DNA from: Candidatus Moraniibacteriota bacterium
GTDB taxonomy: Bacteria; Patescibacteriota; Minisyncoccia; Moranbacterales; GCA-2747515
Length of the DNA stretch: 15,970 nucleotides
Direction: 5' to 3'
NCBI GenBank assembly: GCA_030592425.1
Contig: JAUVJK010000016.1
Location: forward strand, 1 to 15,970
The notes below the pieces were generated by a model. That model did no database searches and was not told where the DNA came from. It saw only the letters and a list, made by a program, of their open reading frames with translations. The position numbers and the translations under genes were made by a program. Positions 1 to 6,688 of this stretch are shown piece after piece (the stretch's first letter is position 1; the number at the start of each line of letters is the position of its first letter).

Positions 1-195
1 ATCAAAGCAAAGAGTGGTAAAAAAGTTGATCAGGGTGATAAGATCGGCGTAATGGGAAATACTGGTTATTCCACAGGGCCACATGTACATTTCACTGTTT
101 TTGTCGCCTCTACTTTTGACATTGTAAAATCAAAGAAAGTATCTGGCATTAAGATCCCAACAGGTGCGACTGTTAATCCTGCCATTTACCTTTAA
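1..195 (+). CDS. M23 family metallopeptidase, C-terminal fragment
   Basis: Open from the first base of the window, so the 5' part lies outside; 64 codons then TAA. The visible piece ends an M23 (LytM/lysostaphin-type) zinc endopeptidase domain. It shows a VDQGDKIGVMGNTG stretch followed by STGPHVHF, the family's closing HxH motif (H28 and H30 of the fragment). By family knowledge the first His is catalytic and the second binds zinc. After the motif comes an insertion of about 25 residues rich in Lys and Val, then VNPAIYL, the usual VNP end of the domain. Such enzymes cut peptidoglycan cross-bridges outside the membrane. It is a second, distinct M23 protein from the one at 2127-3389: the HxH is intact here and altered there. 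The remaining catalytic residues cannot be assessed. Confidence 0.88.
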   Translation: MKAKSGKKVDQGDKIGVMGNTGYSTGPHVHFTVFVASTFDIVKSKKVSGIKIPTGATVNPAIYL

Positions 196-202
196 TACTA
201 TA

Positions 203-249
203 TTTTTTTGATCAAAAAAATCCTCCTCTACCATTTGGCAGTGGAGGAT
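203..249 (-). terminator. Intrinsic terminator of the 251-508 gene
   Basis: On the minus strand a 7-bp stem (ATCCTCC/GGAGGAT, 220-226 with 243-249) with further inner pairs is followed at once by a run of seven T. It begins just after the TAA of the 251-508 gene. The plus-strand side is only moderately T-rich, so it may stop the M23 transcript weakly. The T run itself belongs to a perfect T7-GATC-A7 palindrome (203-220). Confidence 0.85.
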
Positions 250-250
250 G

Positions 251-508
251 TTATCTTTTATCTTTATTTCTCCAGATGAGTTTCATGTATTCAATCGAAG
301 TGATTCGATAGATTATTTCCCCATCATAGATGCATGGTCGATCATATCCATAGCACATGCTAAAGCGTGGGTTGACCCGTACACGTGGTATACAGATCTC
401 ACAACCACGATCGCGGAAATAATTTCGACAAAGACGTTTGCATTTTTCCGTCGCCTCTTCACGTGAATATGCAGTGATATCTTTACATGCAAAACTTCGC
501 TCCCGCAT
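251..508 (-). CDS. Small cysteine-rich basic protein, unknown function
   Basis: 85 residues; not recognised. The start is well supported: AGGAGGG lies 5 nt upstream of the ATG, one of the strongest ribosome binding sites in the window, and the stop codon sits directly on a strong terminator. The protein holds seven cysteines (C8, C23, C27, C36, C39, C52, C59), including CKRLC and CEIC pairs with 3- and 2-residue spacing, and many Arg/Lys. There is no signal peptide or membrane segment. The paired cysteines suggest a zinc-binding or disulfide fold, but the spacing matches no family I know. It is probably expressed alone; I found no convincing promoter. The plus-strand frame over the same bases is a shadow. 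I am confident it is a gene, not of any role. Confidence 0.75.
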   Translation of the reverse strand: MRERSFACKDITAYSREEATEKCKRLCRNYFRDRGCEICIPRVRVNPRFSMCYGYDRPCIYDGEIIYRITSIEYMKLIWRNKDKR

Positions 509-589
509 GAGACCCTCCTGTCTGCACGAATGAGAAATAAAAAGAGAGCTGCCCTGTGGACTACCTTCTGTTTAAAAATGTTAGGAATA

Positions 590-766
590 TTATCTTTTTG
601 GCAACTTTGTAAGACGTATATTCCGTCTTCTTTCTGTCATATTTCCGTACACACCTGATTCAGAAGTACCCGTAGTATGCGCATACTTTTTCGTAAGATT
701 TTCATAGTTATCCGCAGCTGCAAATACGCGAGAAGACAACTGAGGACTTCGATCACGGACTTCCAC
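590..766 (-). CDS. Possible small protein, unknown
   Basis: About 58 residues, polar, with an Arg-rich end (TERRRNIRLTKLPKR). Two GTG starts are possible. The one at 766 is preferred because GGAG lies 6 nt upstream; the one at 778 would add four residues and has no SD. The frame stays open only 11 codons above the 778 start. No family, membrane segment or terminator is visible. A second minus-strand frame overlaps it (637-855) but reads like noise (many Leu/Ile/Cys/Arg, no SD). The ORF could be downstream of rfbC in one transcript, as no terminator separates them. It is kept as a low-confidence call because the codon pattern looks coding. Confidence 0.33.
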   Translation of the reverse strand: MEVRDRSPQLSSRVFAAADNYENLTKKYAHTTGTSESGVYGNMTERRRNIRLTKLPKR

Positions 767-864
767 AAATTTCTCCACAATATAAATAAGAACGATTGAG
801 ACTTTATTTTACCGCGCTGGCAACATTCTCTCAAGTGGACAATATGTGGACACATTCATTAATC

Positions 865-1413
865 TTATTTATGGGTCAGATCATATACCGTCGAAAGATG
901 CTTATCCTTATCCGAGACCGTGATTGGCACATCAAGATGTGGCCAATCAATATCAATATAGCGATCAGCGTAATTGATGCCATCCTCTACATCTGGATGA
1001 TAATATTGCGTACATTTATAAACAAAAACTGTATTATCCTCTAGCGCGAGAAATCCGTGTGCAAACCCTGGTGGAATCCAAAATTGCTGACGAGTGGTCG
1101 CTGAAAGCGTGGCCGCGACATACCTTGCGAATGTCACAGAGCCGGGCCGCAGATCAACTGCAACATCATAAACACTTCCGCACAACACACTCACAAGTTT
1201 CCCTTGAGCATATGGGTCTTCTTGAAAATGTAAACCTCGTAGTACCCCCTTATGCGATTTTGAGACGTTATCTTGCACAAACCCGACTTTGATCCCGAGA
1301 ATTTCACAATAGAGCCTCTGACTAAAGGTCTCTACAAAACTTCCCCTATCATCACCATAAACTTCCGGTGTAATCAACTTTACATCAGGAATACTCATAT
1401 CTTGAACGATCAT
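865..1413 (-). CDS. rfbC: dTDP-4-dehydrorhamnose 3,5-epimerase
   Basis: 182 residues, the usual size of RmlC cupin epimerases, which convert dTDP-4-keto-6-deoxyglucose to dTDP-4-keto-rhamnose in dTDP-L-rhamnose synthesis. Recognisable blocks: GDDRGSFVETF (20-30), GVLRGLHFQ (57-64), AQGKLVSVLCGSVYDVAVDLR (69-89), IPPGFAHGFLAL (113-124) and IDWP (155-158). The catalytic set is present: H62 and K72, Y132 in VYKCT, and D170 in SDKD, which pairs with the catalytic His in characterised RmlC. The internal ATG at 1413 is chosen over an upstream ATG at 1452 because AGGAGA stands 6 nt before it and the upstream extension is not family-like. No rfbA, rfbB or rfbD is nearby, so the pathway is encoded elsewhere or the gene is a stray sugar-cassette member. 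Its strong SD sets it apart from the housekeeping genes here. Confidence 0.93.
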   Translation of the reverse strand: MIVQDMSIPDVKLITPEVYGDDRGSFVETFSQRLYCEILGIKVGFVQDNVSKSHKGVLRGLHFQEDPYAQGKLVSVLCGSVYDVAVDLRPGSVTFARYVAATLSATTRQQFWIPPGFAHGFLALEDNTVFVYKCTQYYHPDVEDGINYADRYIDIDWPHLDVPITVSDKDKHLSTVYDLTHK

Positions 1414-1433
1414 AAATTTCTCCTCTTGATCAC

Positions 1434-1453
1434 AATGATAGATGCCTATCATT
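1434..1453 (-). promoter_or_regulatory. Leader hairpin upstream of rfbC SD
   Basis: Perfect 8-bp inverted repeat, AATGATAG and CTATCATT, with a 4-nt loop, about 20 nt above the rfbC start codon and just above its SD. It would form a stem in the 5' untranslated region, as a stabiliser or a protein-binding element. It also explains the misleading upstream ATG at 1452, which is part of the stem. Confidence 0.5.
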
Positions 1454-1498
1454 ATTGTTAAAGAATTTCTATACTTCTATAAGATATAGTTCACACTA

Positions 1499-1527
1499 GT
1501 AATAGCACAAATAACACATAAAGACAA
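1499..1527 (-). promoter_or_regulatory. Putative rfbC promoter
   Basis: Minus-strand TTGTCT, 17 bp, TATTAC preceded by TGC (extended -10). The hexamers are only 4/6 matches each, but spacing and TGn agree with the other promoters of this window. It implies a leader of about 80 nt. Confidence 0.4.
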
Positions 1528-1571
1528 CTCTTTATAGCTTTTCAGAATGTCCTTTACTGATCGGTTATTTC

Positions 1572-1817
1572 TTATTTATTGTCTCCTGCGTGATGTTTGT
1601 CAAGGTATGCAACAATATCACGTGACTCGTACATTGCAACATCTTTTTCTTCATCTACAAAAAAAGGTACTTGCATCTTACCGCCCTTAGCAATAAGATC
1701 ATTCATATTACTGCCATCCGTAATATCTCGTACATCTAATGCAATACCTTTCTTCTGTGCAAACTCTGTCACAATATGGCAATACGGACAAACTGGTGAT
1801 GTATATAAAATAAGCAT
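1572..1817 (-). CDS. Glutaredoxin-like thiol-disulfide oxidoreductase
   Basis: 81 residues, a minimal thioredoxin fold of glutaredoxin size. The N-terminal strand leads into the redox motif CPYC (C10-C13), the classical dithiol glutaredoxin active site. A cis-proline region, QVPFF (P51), and a C-terminal YESRDIVAYL segment follow, as in glutaredoxins and GST N-terminal domains. It probably reduces cytosolic disulfides with glutathione or another low-molecular-weight thiol, or from a thioredoxin reductase; the partner cannot be told from here. There is no SD; the 10 nt before ATG are nearly all A/T. No terminator follows. It lies between rfbC and a repeat-bearing spacer and has no obvious functional link to either. 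Confidence 0.9.
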   Translation of the reverse strand: MLILYTSPVCPYCHIVTEFAQKKGIALDVRDITDGSNMNDLIAKGGKMQVPFFVDEEKDVAMYESRDIVAYLDKHHAGDNK

Positions 1818-1925
1818 AATAATTATTATTTACTATTAATTTCTCCAGTATACCCTCATCTATTGTAAATTACTAGAAAGAAAATAAATGAAACATTATG
1901 TTTTGTCGAGCATAATACAATGACC

Positions 1926-1965
1926 GTATCATTAATCAGTTATTTATAACTGATTAATGGGATAC
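1926..1965. repeat. Long AT-rich inverted repeat in the 1818-2126 spacer
   Basis: ATTAATCAGTTAT and ATAACTGATTAAT pair perfectly over 13 bp with a 2-nt loop. After a 2-nt bulge, GTATC/GATAC adds 5 more pairs. On the plus strand the stem is followed by CCGTTTTTC, like a terminator, but no plus-strand gene precedes it. On the minus strand, where the flanking genes run, there is no T run. Its role is unclear: a protein-binding palindrome, a remnant of a small mobile element, or a minus-strand RNA stem after the M23 transcript. I see no coding sequence elsewhere in this 309-base spacer. Confidence 0.6.
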
Positions 1966-2032
1966 CGTTTTTCATAACTATTACTGAGATCCTCACTAAT
2001 TATTTTCCATTTCCTTTATTTCTTTCTGTTCT

Positions 2033-2115
2033 TAATTATTCATTACGAGTTACTGTTTTGTGACTTTCTTTTCCTTTTCTTGATTCCAAATTACCGATTA
2101 CATGTTACTAATTAC
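2033..2115. repeat. Degenerate 7-bp tandem repeats (xxATTAC)
   Basis: Read on the plus strand, 2081-2115 divides into five 7-mers: TGATTCC, AAATTAC, CGATTAC, ATGTTAC, TAATTAC. Three more lie at 2033-2053: TAATTAT, TCATTAC, GAGTTAC. The piece between is pyrimidine-rich. The array sits immediately after the M23 gene stop. Two similar units (AAATTAC, TGATTAC) recur at 15642-15655 after recJ. Function unknown. Confidence 0.5.
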
Positions 2116-2126
2116 AAGTCCTTTGT

Positions 2127-3389
2127 TCACTGCAACAACTCTCGATATTCCTCTTTTACTTCTTCAAAAATTTTCATCTTGTCATCTGGCAATGAATCAC
2201 CTTTTGGTAGTTTCAGAGCCATTGGATTAACTGGCGAACCTTTGTGGCGCATACCATAATCAAGATGTGGTCCCGTCGACCATCCTGTTGAACCGACAAA
2301 CCCAACAAGTTGTCCTTGCTCTACCTGTTCACCCTCTGTTATACCGTCTGCAAATCCACTGAGATGAGCATAATGTGTCGTATAACCATTATCATGTCTT
2401 AATCGCACCATCCGTCCCCAGCCGCCTTCCCAGCCCACTGAAGCGATACTACCATCTGCCGTTGCAACAACTGGCGTTCCTGACGCTGCAGCATAATCGA
2501 TCTGATGATGTGCACTTACTGTTTTTGTAATGGGATGAAATCGTGCACCCGTATAGCCTGATGAGATTCGTCGATACGATAATGGTGCGCGGAGAAACTG
2601 TTTTTTCAATTCTCGACCCTCAGCATCGAAATATCCAATGGTATCACCATCATGAAAATAGTATGCGTAATACGGCGACCCATCATTCACATATTTCGCT
2701 GCAAGGATATTCCCATCTGGCGCTTCTTCCCCATCACGCCACCTCTTTTGATATGCTACAGCGTATTCATCACCTACTTTGATCTCCGTAGTAAAATCGA
2801 CATCAAACGAAAAAATATCACCAAGAGAGATCACTGTTCGTTCTGACAGGCCAGCATCAAGCGCATCGACATAGAGAAAATCCTCAATCGTATCTGTTAC
2901 AAAAAAGTCTTCTGTTTCGTAGGGGATTTCTTCTTCATACACAAAAAATTGACCCTCATCAACAGAAGCAACGATCATTGTCTCATTATTACGATCGTAT
3001 TCGATGCGTGAAAGAGTATCTGATTCCTCGTCAAAAAAGAAACGCATTTCATGTCCAATTCCAACATGCGTGTAGTCAAAGATGTCTGTACCTGCTTCGA
3101 TCAGAGATTGTGTAGCTGTAAAATCCATATTCCCATAGTCCGACAAGACCGTCGCAGGAATATCACCTTCTGCGATTGTATAACGAACTACATGCAAACC
3201 AGCCTCTTCCATATATTGTTGAGGCTCTTCTTGTATAAATTGCTGCGCATTTTGTATCTCTTGTGTTTTTTTAGCCTGCCGATCAGCCTTCCACACTGCG
3301 TACTGCGGCACGATCAACCACGAAAAATAGCCATGCAATACGTAGCCAACAACTAATATAGTACCTCCTATGATCAGTATTTTCTTCAT
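2127..3389 (-). CDS. Membrane-anchored M23 peptidase with HxD in place of HxH
   Basis: 420 residues. A single N-terminal membrane segment (about 4-26) is followed by a polar helical stretch rich in Gln, Glu and Lys (33-62). A long β-rich region (65-270) resembles the extracytoplasmic N-terminal part of OapA/YebA-type peptidases, and the M23 domain covers about 270-392. The domain has GARFHPI, HHQIDYAA (predicted zinc ligands H294 and D298), THYAHLSGF (H342) and STGPHLDYGM. The last normally reads GPHLHxE, so the second His, a zinc ligand, is Asp377 here. I recall HLDY/HLDF variants in other YebA-like proteins, so activity is likely but not certain. Predicted role: cutting peptidoglycan outside the membrane. 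It starts 12 nt after the C39 gene stop with no close SD, so it is probably translationally coupled to that gene. Confidence 0.9.
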   Translation of the reverse strand: MKKILIIGGTILVVGYVLHGYFSWLIVPQYAVWKADRQAKKTQEIQNAQQFIQEEPQQYMEEAGLHVVRYTIAEGDIPATVLSDYGNMDFTATQSLIEAGTDIFDYTHVGIGHEMRFFFDEESDTLSRIEYDRNNETMIVASVDEGQFFVYEEEIPYETEDFFVTDTIEDFLYVDALDAGLSERTVISLGDIFSFDVDFTTEIKVGDEYAVAYQKRWRDGEEAPDGNILAAKYVNDGSPYYAYYFHDGDTIGYFDAEGRELKKQFLRAPLSYRRISSGYTGARFHPITKTVSAHHQIDYAAASGTPVVATADGSIASVGWEGGWGRMVRLRHDNGYTTHYAHLSGFADGITEGEQVEQGQLVGFVGSTGWSTGPHLDYGMRHKGSPVNPMALKLPKGDSLPDDKMKIFEEVKEEYRELLQ

Positions 3390-3401
3390 AGATACATTTC
3401 G

Positions 3402-4223
3402 TTATTCTCCTTCTATACCTCGTTTTACAACGATCATTGCTGTTCTTGTTTGTGTAATTGGCACTTTGTGGCCTGTGGGATAATCACGTACAGCAGCGAT
3501 CAACGTCTCATAAGAATACCGATAATCTTCCCCACGACGTGTACCAGGGTCATTTGTGATAAATTCTCGCTTCTTCTGATCATAACCTGTGATGACAAGC
3601 ATGTGTCGTTCTGGTCCAGGCGCAGTGAAGTAAGGATTGCCGATCTTTTGCCCGTCACTTGGCACGATGACGATATGACCATTTGCGAGTACCTGCACAA
3701 TATCATCAGCACTAATATCATAAACAACTTCTATATTCTCAATAGCATAGTAATCCTTGAAAAATTGTGCTGTATCCGCTGCAGAAAGATCAAAAGCTTG
3801 CCCATATTCCCCCTTTTCGAAGAGAAACATTTTCTCTAATTCTTCTGTTGCATGATCCTTTGAATACTTTTTATTTTCATTACGTATCCACGCACCAGCC
3901 ATAAGAACACTCGCTTCTTCACACGCATCTTGAAATAATTCATTCTCCCATTGTGCATGTGGCGCTTGTGCCACAAAGACAACATCATGTGTCATTTTTG
4001 CAGGAATCTCTTTTACCTGCTGCGACGGTTCAGGAATAACTTCATATTCTTCCATTTCTTCTGACGGCATACCGGTAGAAGTATTCTTTTGTATGGTATC
4101 AGAGATATGATCTTTTTCTATGATCACTACTTCCTGTGATTTTGACGGATCCCAAAAAACAAAAAAAATGCCGACGCCAGCAAAACAGACAATGGTAATG
4201 ATGAGAAGATCCTTTTTGGTCAT
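3402..4223 (-). CDS. Membrane-anchored C39-like cysteine peptidase
   Basis: 273 residues. An N-terminal membrane segment (about 6-25) is followed by an acidic, Pro/Ser-containing linker to about residue 75, then a C39_2-type papain-fold domain. It shows the hallmark string FVAQAPHAQWENELFQDACEEAS, with oxyanion Gln86 and nucleophile Cys101. His207 lies in RHMLVITGYD and Asp225 in TNDPGT, completing the triad. Such proteins are predicted cell-surface peptidases; the substrate is unknown. The ATG at 4223 is chosen over a TTG at 4256 because the promoter's -10 (4243-4248) lies downstream of that TTG, so the TTG cannot be on the transcript. The predicted leader is only 13 nt or so with no SD. It is the first gene of a two-gene wall-hydrolase operon with the M23 peptidase. 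Confidence 0.9.
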   Translation of the reverse strand: MTKKDLLIITIVCFAGVGIFFVFWDPSKSQEVVIIEKDHISDTIQKNTSTGMPSEEMEEYEVIPEPSQQVKEIPAKMTHDVVFVAQAPHAQWENELFQDACEEASVLMAGAWIRNENKKYSKDHATEELEKMFLFEKGEYGQAFDLSAADTAQFFKDYYAIENIEVVYDISADDIVQVLANGHIVIVPSDGQKIGNPYFTAPGPERHMLVITGYDQKKREFITNDPGTRRGEDYRYSYETLIAAVRDYPTGHKVPITQTRTAMIVVKRGIEGE

Positions 4224-4242
4224 ACGTTTATAATATTGCTCT

Positions 4243-4270
4243 ATTGTAGCACTCAACGCATATATGTTAA
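4243..4270 (-). promoter_or_regulatory. Promoter of the C39-M23 operon
   Basis: Minus strand TTAACA (4265-4270), 16 bp, TACAAT (4243-4248) preceded by TGC. Both hexamers match consensus at 5 of 6 positions and the -10 is extended, making this one of the best sigma-70-type promoters in the window. It fixes the gene start at 4223. Confidence 0.75.
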
Positions 4271-4273
4271 AAT
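4245..4273 (+). promoter_or_regulatory. Promoter of the DEDDy nuclease gene, overlapping the divergent one
   Basis: Plus strand TTGTAG (4245-4250), 17 bp, TAAAAT (4268-4273) preceded by TGT. Its -35 lies on the opposite promoter's -10 and its -10 on the opposite -35, so polymerase can occupy only one at a time. Confidence 0.55.
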
Positions 4274-4307
4274 GATTCCATTATCTTAATTTATTATCAT
4301 TTCTTCT

Positions 4308-4883
4308 ATGAGAAAGCTTGTTTTTGACATTGAAACAAAAAATTCATTCCAAGAAGTAGGAAAAAATGATCCTACGGCTCTTGATATCTCACTTCTTGTT
4401 GTCTATGATTATACAACGAATGCTTATACGACTTATGATGAAGGTAATTTTCGTGATCTCTGGAAGCTCCTTGAAGATACAGATCTTCTCATTGGTTACA
4501 ATTCTGATTACTTCGATGTTCCACTTCTCAATAAATATTACCCTGGTGACCTTACGACAATTAGCAGTCTTGATCTTCTCAAGGAAATCCGCGAATCCCT
4601 TGGAAGAAGCGTACGCCTCGACGCCGTTGCGGAAGCGACGCTTGGCGAAAATAAAAGTGGCAACGGCCTTGAAGCAATCGAATGGTGGCGCAATGGTGAG
4701 ATCAAGAAGATTGAAAAATATTGTCGTGATGATGTGCGGATCACGAAGGATATTTATGAATATGCTCTTGAGCATAAAAGCCTGAAATGCAAAGAACTTC
4801 TTGATGTACGAGAATTTCCAGTCGATACATCAGCGTGGGATGCCCAAGAAAAGAATACCATGAACTACACGCTCGGTATTTAA
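4308..4883 (+). CDS. DEDDy 3'-5' exonuclease-like (ribonuclease H-like fold)
   Basis: 191 residues, a stand-alone nuclease domain. The four acidic metal ligands of the DEDDy class are all present: D7 and E9 in VFDIET (ExoI), D70 in LIGYNSDYFDVPLL (ExoII), and D142 with Y138 in YCRDDV (ExoIII, Y-x3-D). The LDLLKEIRESLGRSVRLDAVAEATLG segment (88-113) resembles the YprB/RNase_H_2 group and the exonuclease domain of B-family polymerases. The substrate (DNA or RNA 3' ends) cannot be told. The residues after about 165 do not form a second recognisable domain. It has no SD: the bases before ATG are pyrimidine-rich. It is transcribed divergently from the C39 gene and ends in its own terminator. Confidence 0.87.
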   Translation: MRKLVFDIETKNSFQEVGKNDPTALDISLLVVYDYTTNAYTTYDEGNFRDLWKLLEDTDLLIGYNSDYFDVPLLNKYYPGDLTTISSLDLLKEIRESLGRSVRLDAVAEATLGENKSGNGLEAIEWWRNGEIKKIEKYCRDDVRITKDIYEYALEHKSLKCKELLDVREFPVDTSAWDAQEKNTMNYTLGI

Positions 4884-4976
4884 TGACATATGCAACATAA
4901 AAAACATCTATAGAAAAGGTGGTCTATACAATCACAACGGTTATGTAAGGGTCTATACTAATGAAGATTGACTTGT

Positions 4977-5006
4977 CACGTCGCTCGCGAGCGACGTGGT
5001 TTTTAT
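4977..5006 (+). terminator. Terminator after the DEDDy nuclease gene
   Basis: A perfect 22-bp palindrome, CACGTCGCTCG and its complement, is followed by G and five T on the plus strand. It lies between two convergent genes; on the minus strand no T run follows, so it would stop mltG transcripts only weakly. In the 93 bases before it GTCTATAC occurs twice, 29 bp apart, with no assigned role. Confidence 0.85.
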
Positions 5007-5025
5007 TTCTCAGAAAGAAGATACT

Positions 5026-6036
5026 CTATAATCCATTCTTAACCTTATTTGCAATATGTTCATCATGTGTTATTGCAAAAAAAGTTTCACCTGTTTCTGG
5101 ATTGCTCAGAAAAAAGAAATTCTCACTCGGTGTGGGATAGATCACTGCCTCGATCGATTCCAGTCCTGGATTGGATACTGGGGTTGGTGGCAATCCAGGA
5201 TACATATACGTATTGTATGGTGAATCATAAGAAAGGTCTTTTGCATCATGCTGTACTTTATTATTCTTCAAAACATATTCCAATGTTGCGTCACTCTGCA
5301 ACGCCTGCCCAATCTCCAATCGATTCTCAAAAAGACTAGCAACAAGTTTACGATCTTTTTCGCTTTGCACTTCGCCTTCAACAACGCTTGCCATGATCAT
5401 CACTTCTTCCAATGTCTTTCCTTGTCGATTTACTTCTGTACGAAGCTCATTCGTGACCTGCTTATCATAATCATCAAGTAATTTCCTAACGATCTCATCC
5501 GCTGTTGCTTGGCGATCAAAGATGTGTGTATTGGGGAAAAGATAACCCTCCAATCCTTTTTCTGCAGGAAGAAAATCATATGCACCGCGAAGTTCATCTG
5601 ACGGTTCTTTTGCGATTGCCAGAAATACGTCACCATCGAAGCCATTATCCGTTAAATGCTCCGCCATCATCAATGCTGTCCAGCCTTCTGGGAAAGTCAG
5701 TTTTACATCATCATTCTTTACTTTCCCAAGTGTTGTGATCATATGTGCAATATCTGGCACAGTTGCGCCAACAGGCACTACATATTCACCTGCGAGCATT
5801 TTACTGCGTAATTTCTCCTTCCAGAAATAATAGAGAAGATATTCTTTATGTCTAATCACCCCAATATCCTCCAATGTTTGAGCAACAATAACAACATCAT
5901 CACCCATCTCGATCACAAAAGATGTCTCCTGTTCGTTTGCTCCTGTAGAACGGTGTGCCTGATAATGAAATACAAAACCACATACAACCATAAGGAGGAG
6001 CATTGCCCAAAATAATTTATGTATAGTATTTTTCAT
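5026..6036 (-). CDS. mltG: Endolytic murein transglycosylase MltG
   Basis: 336 residues from the preferred ATG. A membrane anchor lies at about 8-25, then a LysM-like extracytoplasmic region, then the YceG/MltG catalytic domain. Diagnostic strings: LTFPEGWT (113-120), KGLEGYLFPNTH (160-171) with the predicted catalytic Glu163, MIMASVVEGEV (213-223), LQSDATLEYVL (246-256) and SPYNTYMYPGLPPTPVSNPG (272-291). The enzyme cleaves nascent glycan strands and is thought to set strand length during peptidoglycan synthesis. An upstream ATG at 6117 would add 27 residues that overlap pcm and hide the anchor, so 6036, 13 nt after the pcm stop, is taken. There is no SD. Last gene of yjbQ-pcm-mltG. Confidence 0.95.
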   Translation of the reverse strand: MKNTIHKLFWAMLLLMVVCGFVFHYQAHRSTGANEQETSFVIEMGDDVVIVAQTLEDIGVIRHKEYLLYYFWKEKLRSKMLAGEYVVPVGATVPDIAHMITTLGKVKNDDVKLTFPEGWTALMMAEHLTDNGFDGDVFLAIAKEPSDELRGAYDFLPAEKGLEGYLFPNTHIFDRQATADEIVRKLLDDYDKQVTNELRTEVNRQGKTLEEVMIMASVVEGEVQSEKDRKLVASLFENRLEIGQALQSDATLEYVLKNNKVQHDAKDLSYDSPYNTYMYPGLPPTPVSNPGLESIEAVIYPTPSENFFFLSNPETGETFFAITHDEHIANKVKNGL

Positions 6037-6049
6037 ACGCGTGGAAGTA

Positions 6050-6661
6050 TTATGTACCTGAAAAGAGGACACTGTCAAACCGTTTCCTTTCGATCTTACC
6101 ACTTTCCGTACGTTCAAAATATGTTATCACATCATTGATCGGCACTACCATTGTACCGTCTTTTGCAAGTTGTTGTTTCAATACTTCTGATACTTCATCT
6201 AATGAGTGCATCGACAAGATACGATCATAGGGTGCATTTTCTGCATAGCCATCTTCAATCGGTATCACAACTGTCTTCACAATATCGTCACGTGCAATAA
6301 AATTATATTTTGCAATATTATTTCGGGCCTTTTCCTCCAAGCTTCCCATTTCTTCAATTGCTGTTACATGACCATCAGATCCAACGATATAGCTCATCAA
6401 TGCGACAACCCATCCCGTTCCACTACCAAGAATAAGAATGTTTTCTTTTAACTGCGGTTGTAACAATTCGATCATAAAAGAAAGAACCTGCGGTGATGGC
6501 GCTGTATGCCCTTGCCCAATAGGAAGTGCGATATTCGCATCAGCAATGCAAGCATATTTATCTGGTAAAAATTCTGCACGAGAGATCTCTGAAAATGCTT
6601 CAATATAGATATCTGTTTTCAGATAACCCTTATGGATCAAGTTGTTCGCTAAATGACTCAT
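6050..6661 (-). CDS. pcm: Protein-L-isoaspartate O-methyltransferase homologue
   Basis: 203 residues, typical PIMT length. It uses SAM to methylate isoaspartyl residues and start repair of aged proteins. The PIMT-specific N-terminal block FLPDKYACIADANIALPIGQGHT (31-53) is present. The SAM motif reads NILILGSGTGW (74-84), a variant of the usual VLEIGTGSGY, followed by the acidic AIEE strand. Where E. coli Pcm has QTISQP with its active-site Ser, this protein reads HTAPSP, so that Ser is displaced by one position; activity is likely but not certain. The start has no SD and lies 27 nt after the yjbQ stop. It shares SAM supply with metK further upstream on the same strand, but not its transcript. 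Confidence 0.9.
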   Translation of the reverse strand: MSHLANNLIHKGYLKTDIYIEAFSEISRAEFLPDKYACIADANIALPIGQGHTAPSPQVLSFMIELLQPQLKENILILGSGTGWVVALMSYIVGSDGHVTAIEEMGSLEEKARNNIAKYNFIARDDIVKTVVIPIEDGYAENAPYDRILSMHSLDEVSEVLKQQLAKDGTMVVPINDVITYFERTESGKIERKRFDSVLFSGT

Positions 6662-6688
6662 AATATAATAATACTATTATTTTGTGAA

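Noticed and set aside
637..855. 72-codon minus-strand frame overlapping the 590-766 ORF
   Set aside because: No SD, composition typical of an out-of-frame reading, and it conflicts with the more coding-like frame.
700..860. Possible DnaA-box cluster / origin (TTATCCGCA, TTCTCCACA, repeated GTGGAC)
   Set aside because: No exact TTATNCACA box, no AT-rich unwinding element in register, and no dnaA, dnaN or gyr genes nearby.
4224..4256. TTG start adding 11 residues to the C39-like peptidase
   Set aside because: The strong promoter's -10 (4243-4248) lies within this extension, so the TTG would not be transcribed, and there is no SD.
6037..6117. Longer MltG start overlapping pcm
   Set aside because: The extension is unlike MltG and would put 27 polar residues before the membrane anchor; the ATG at 6036 fits the operon spacing.
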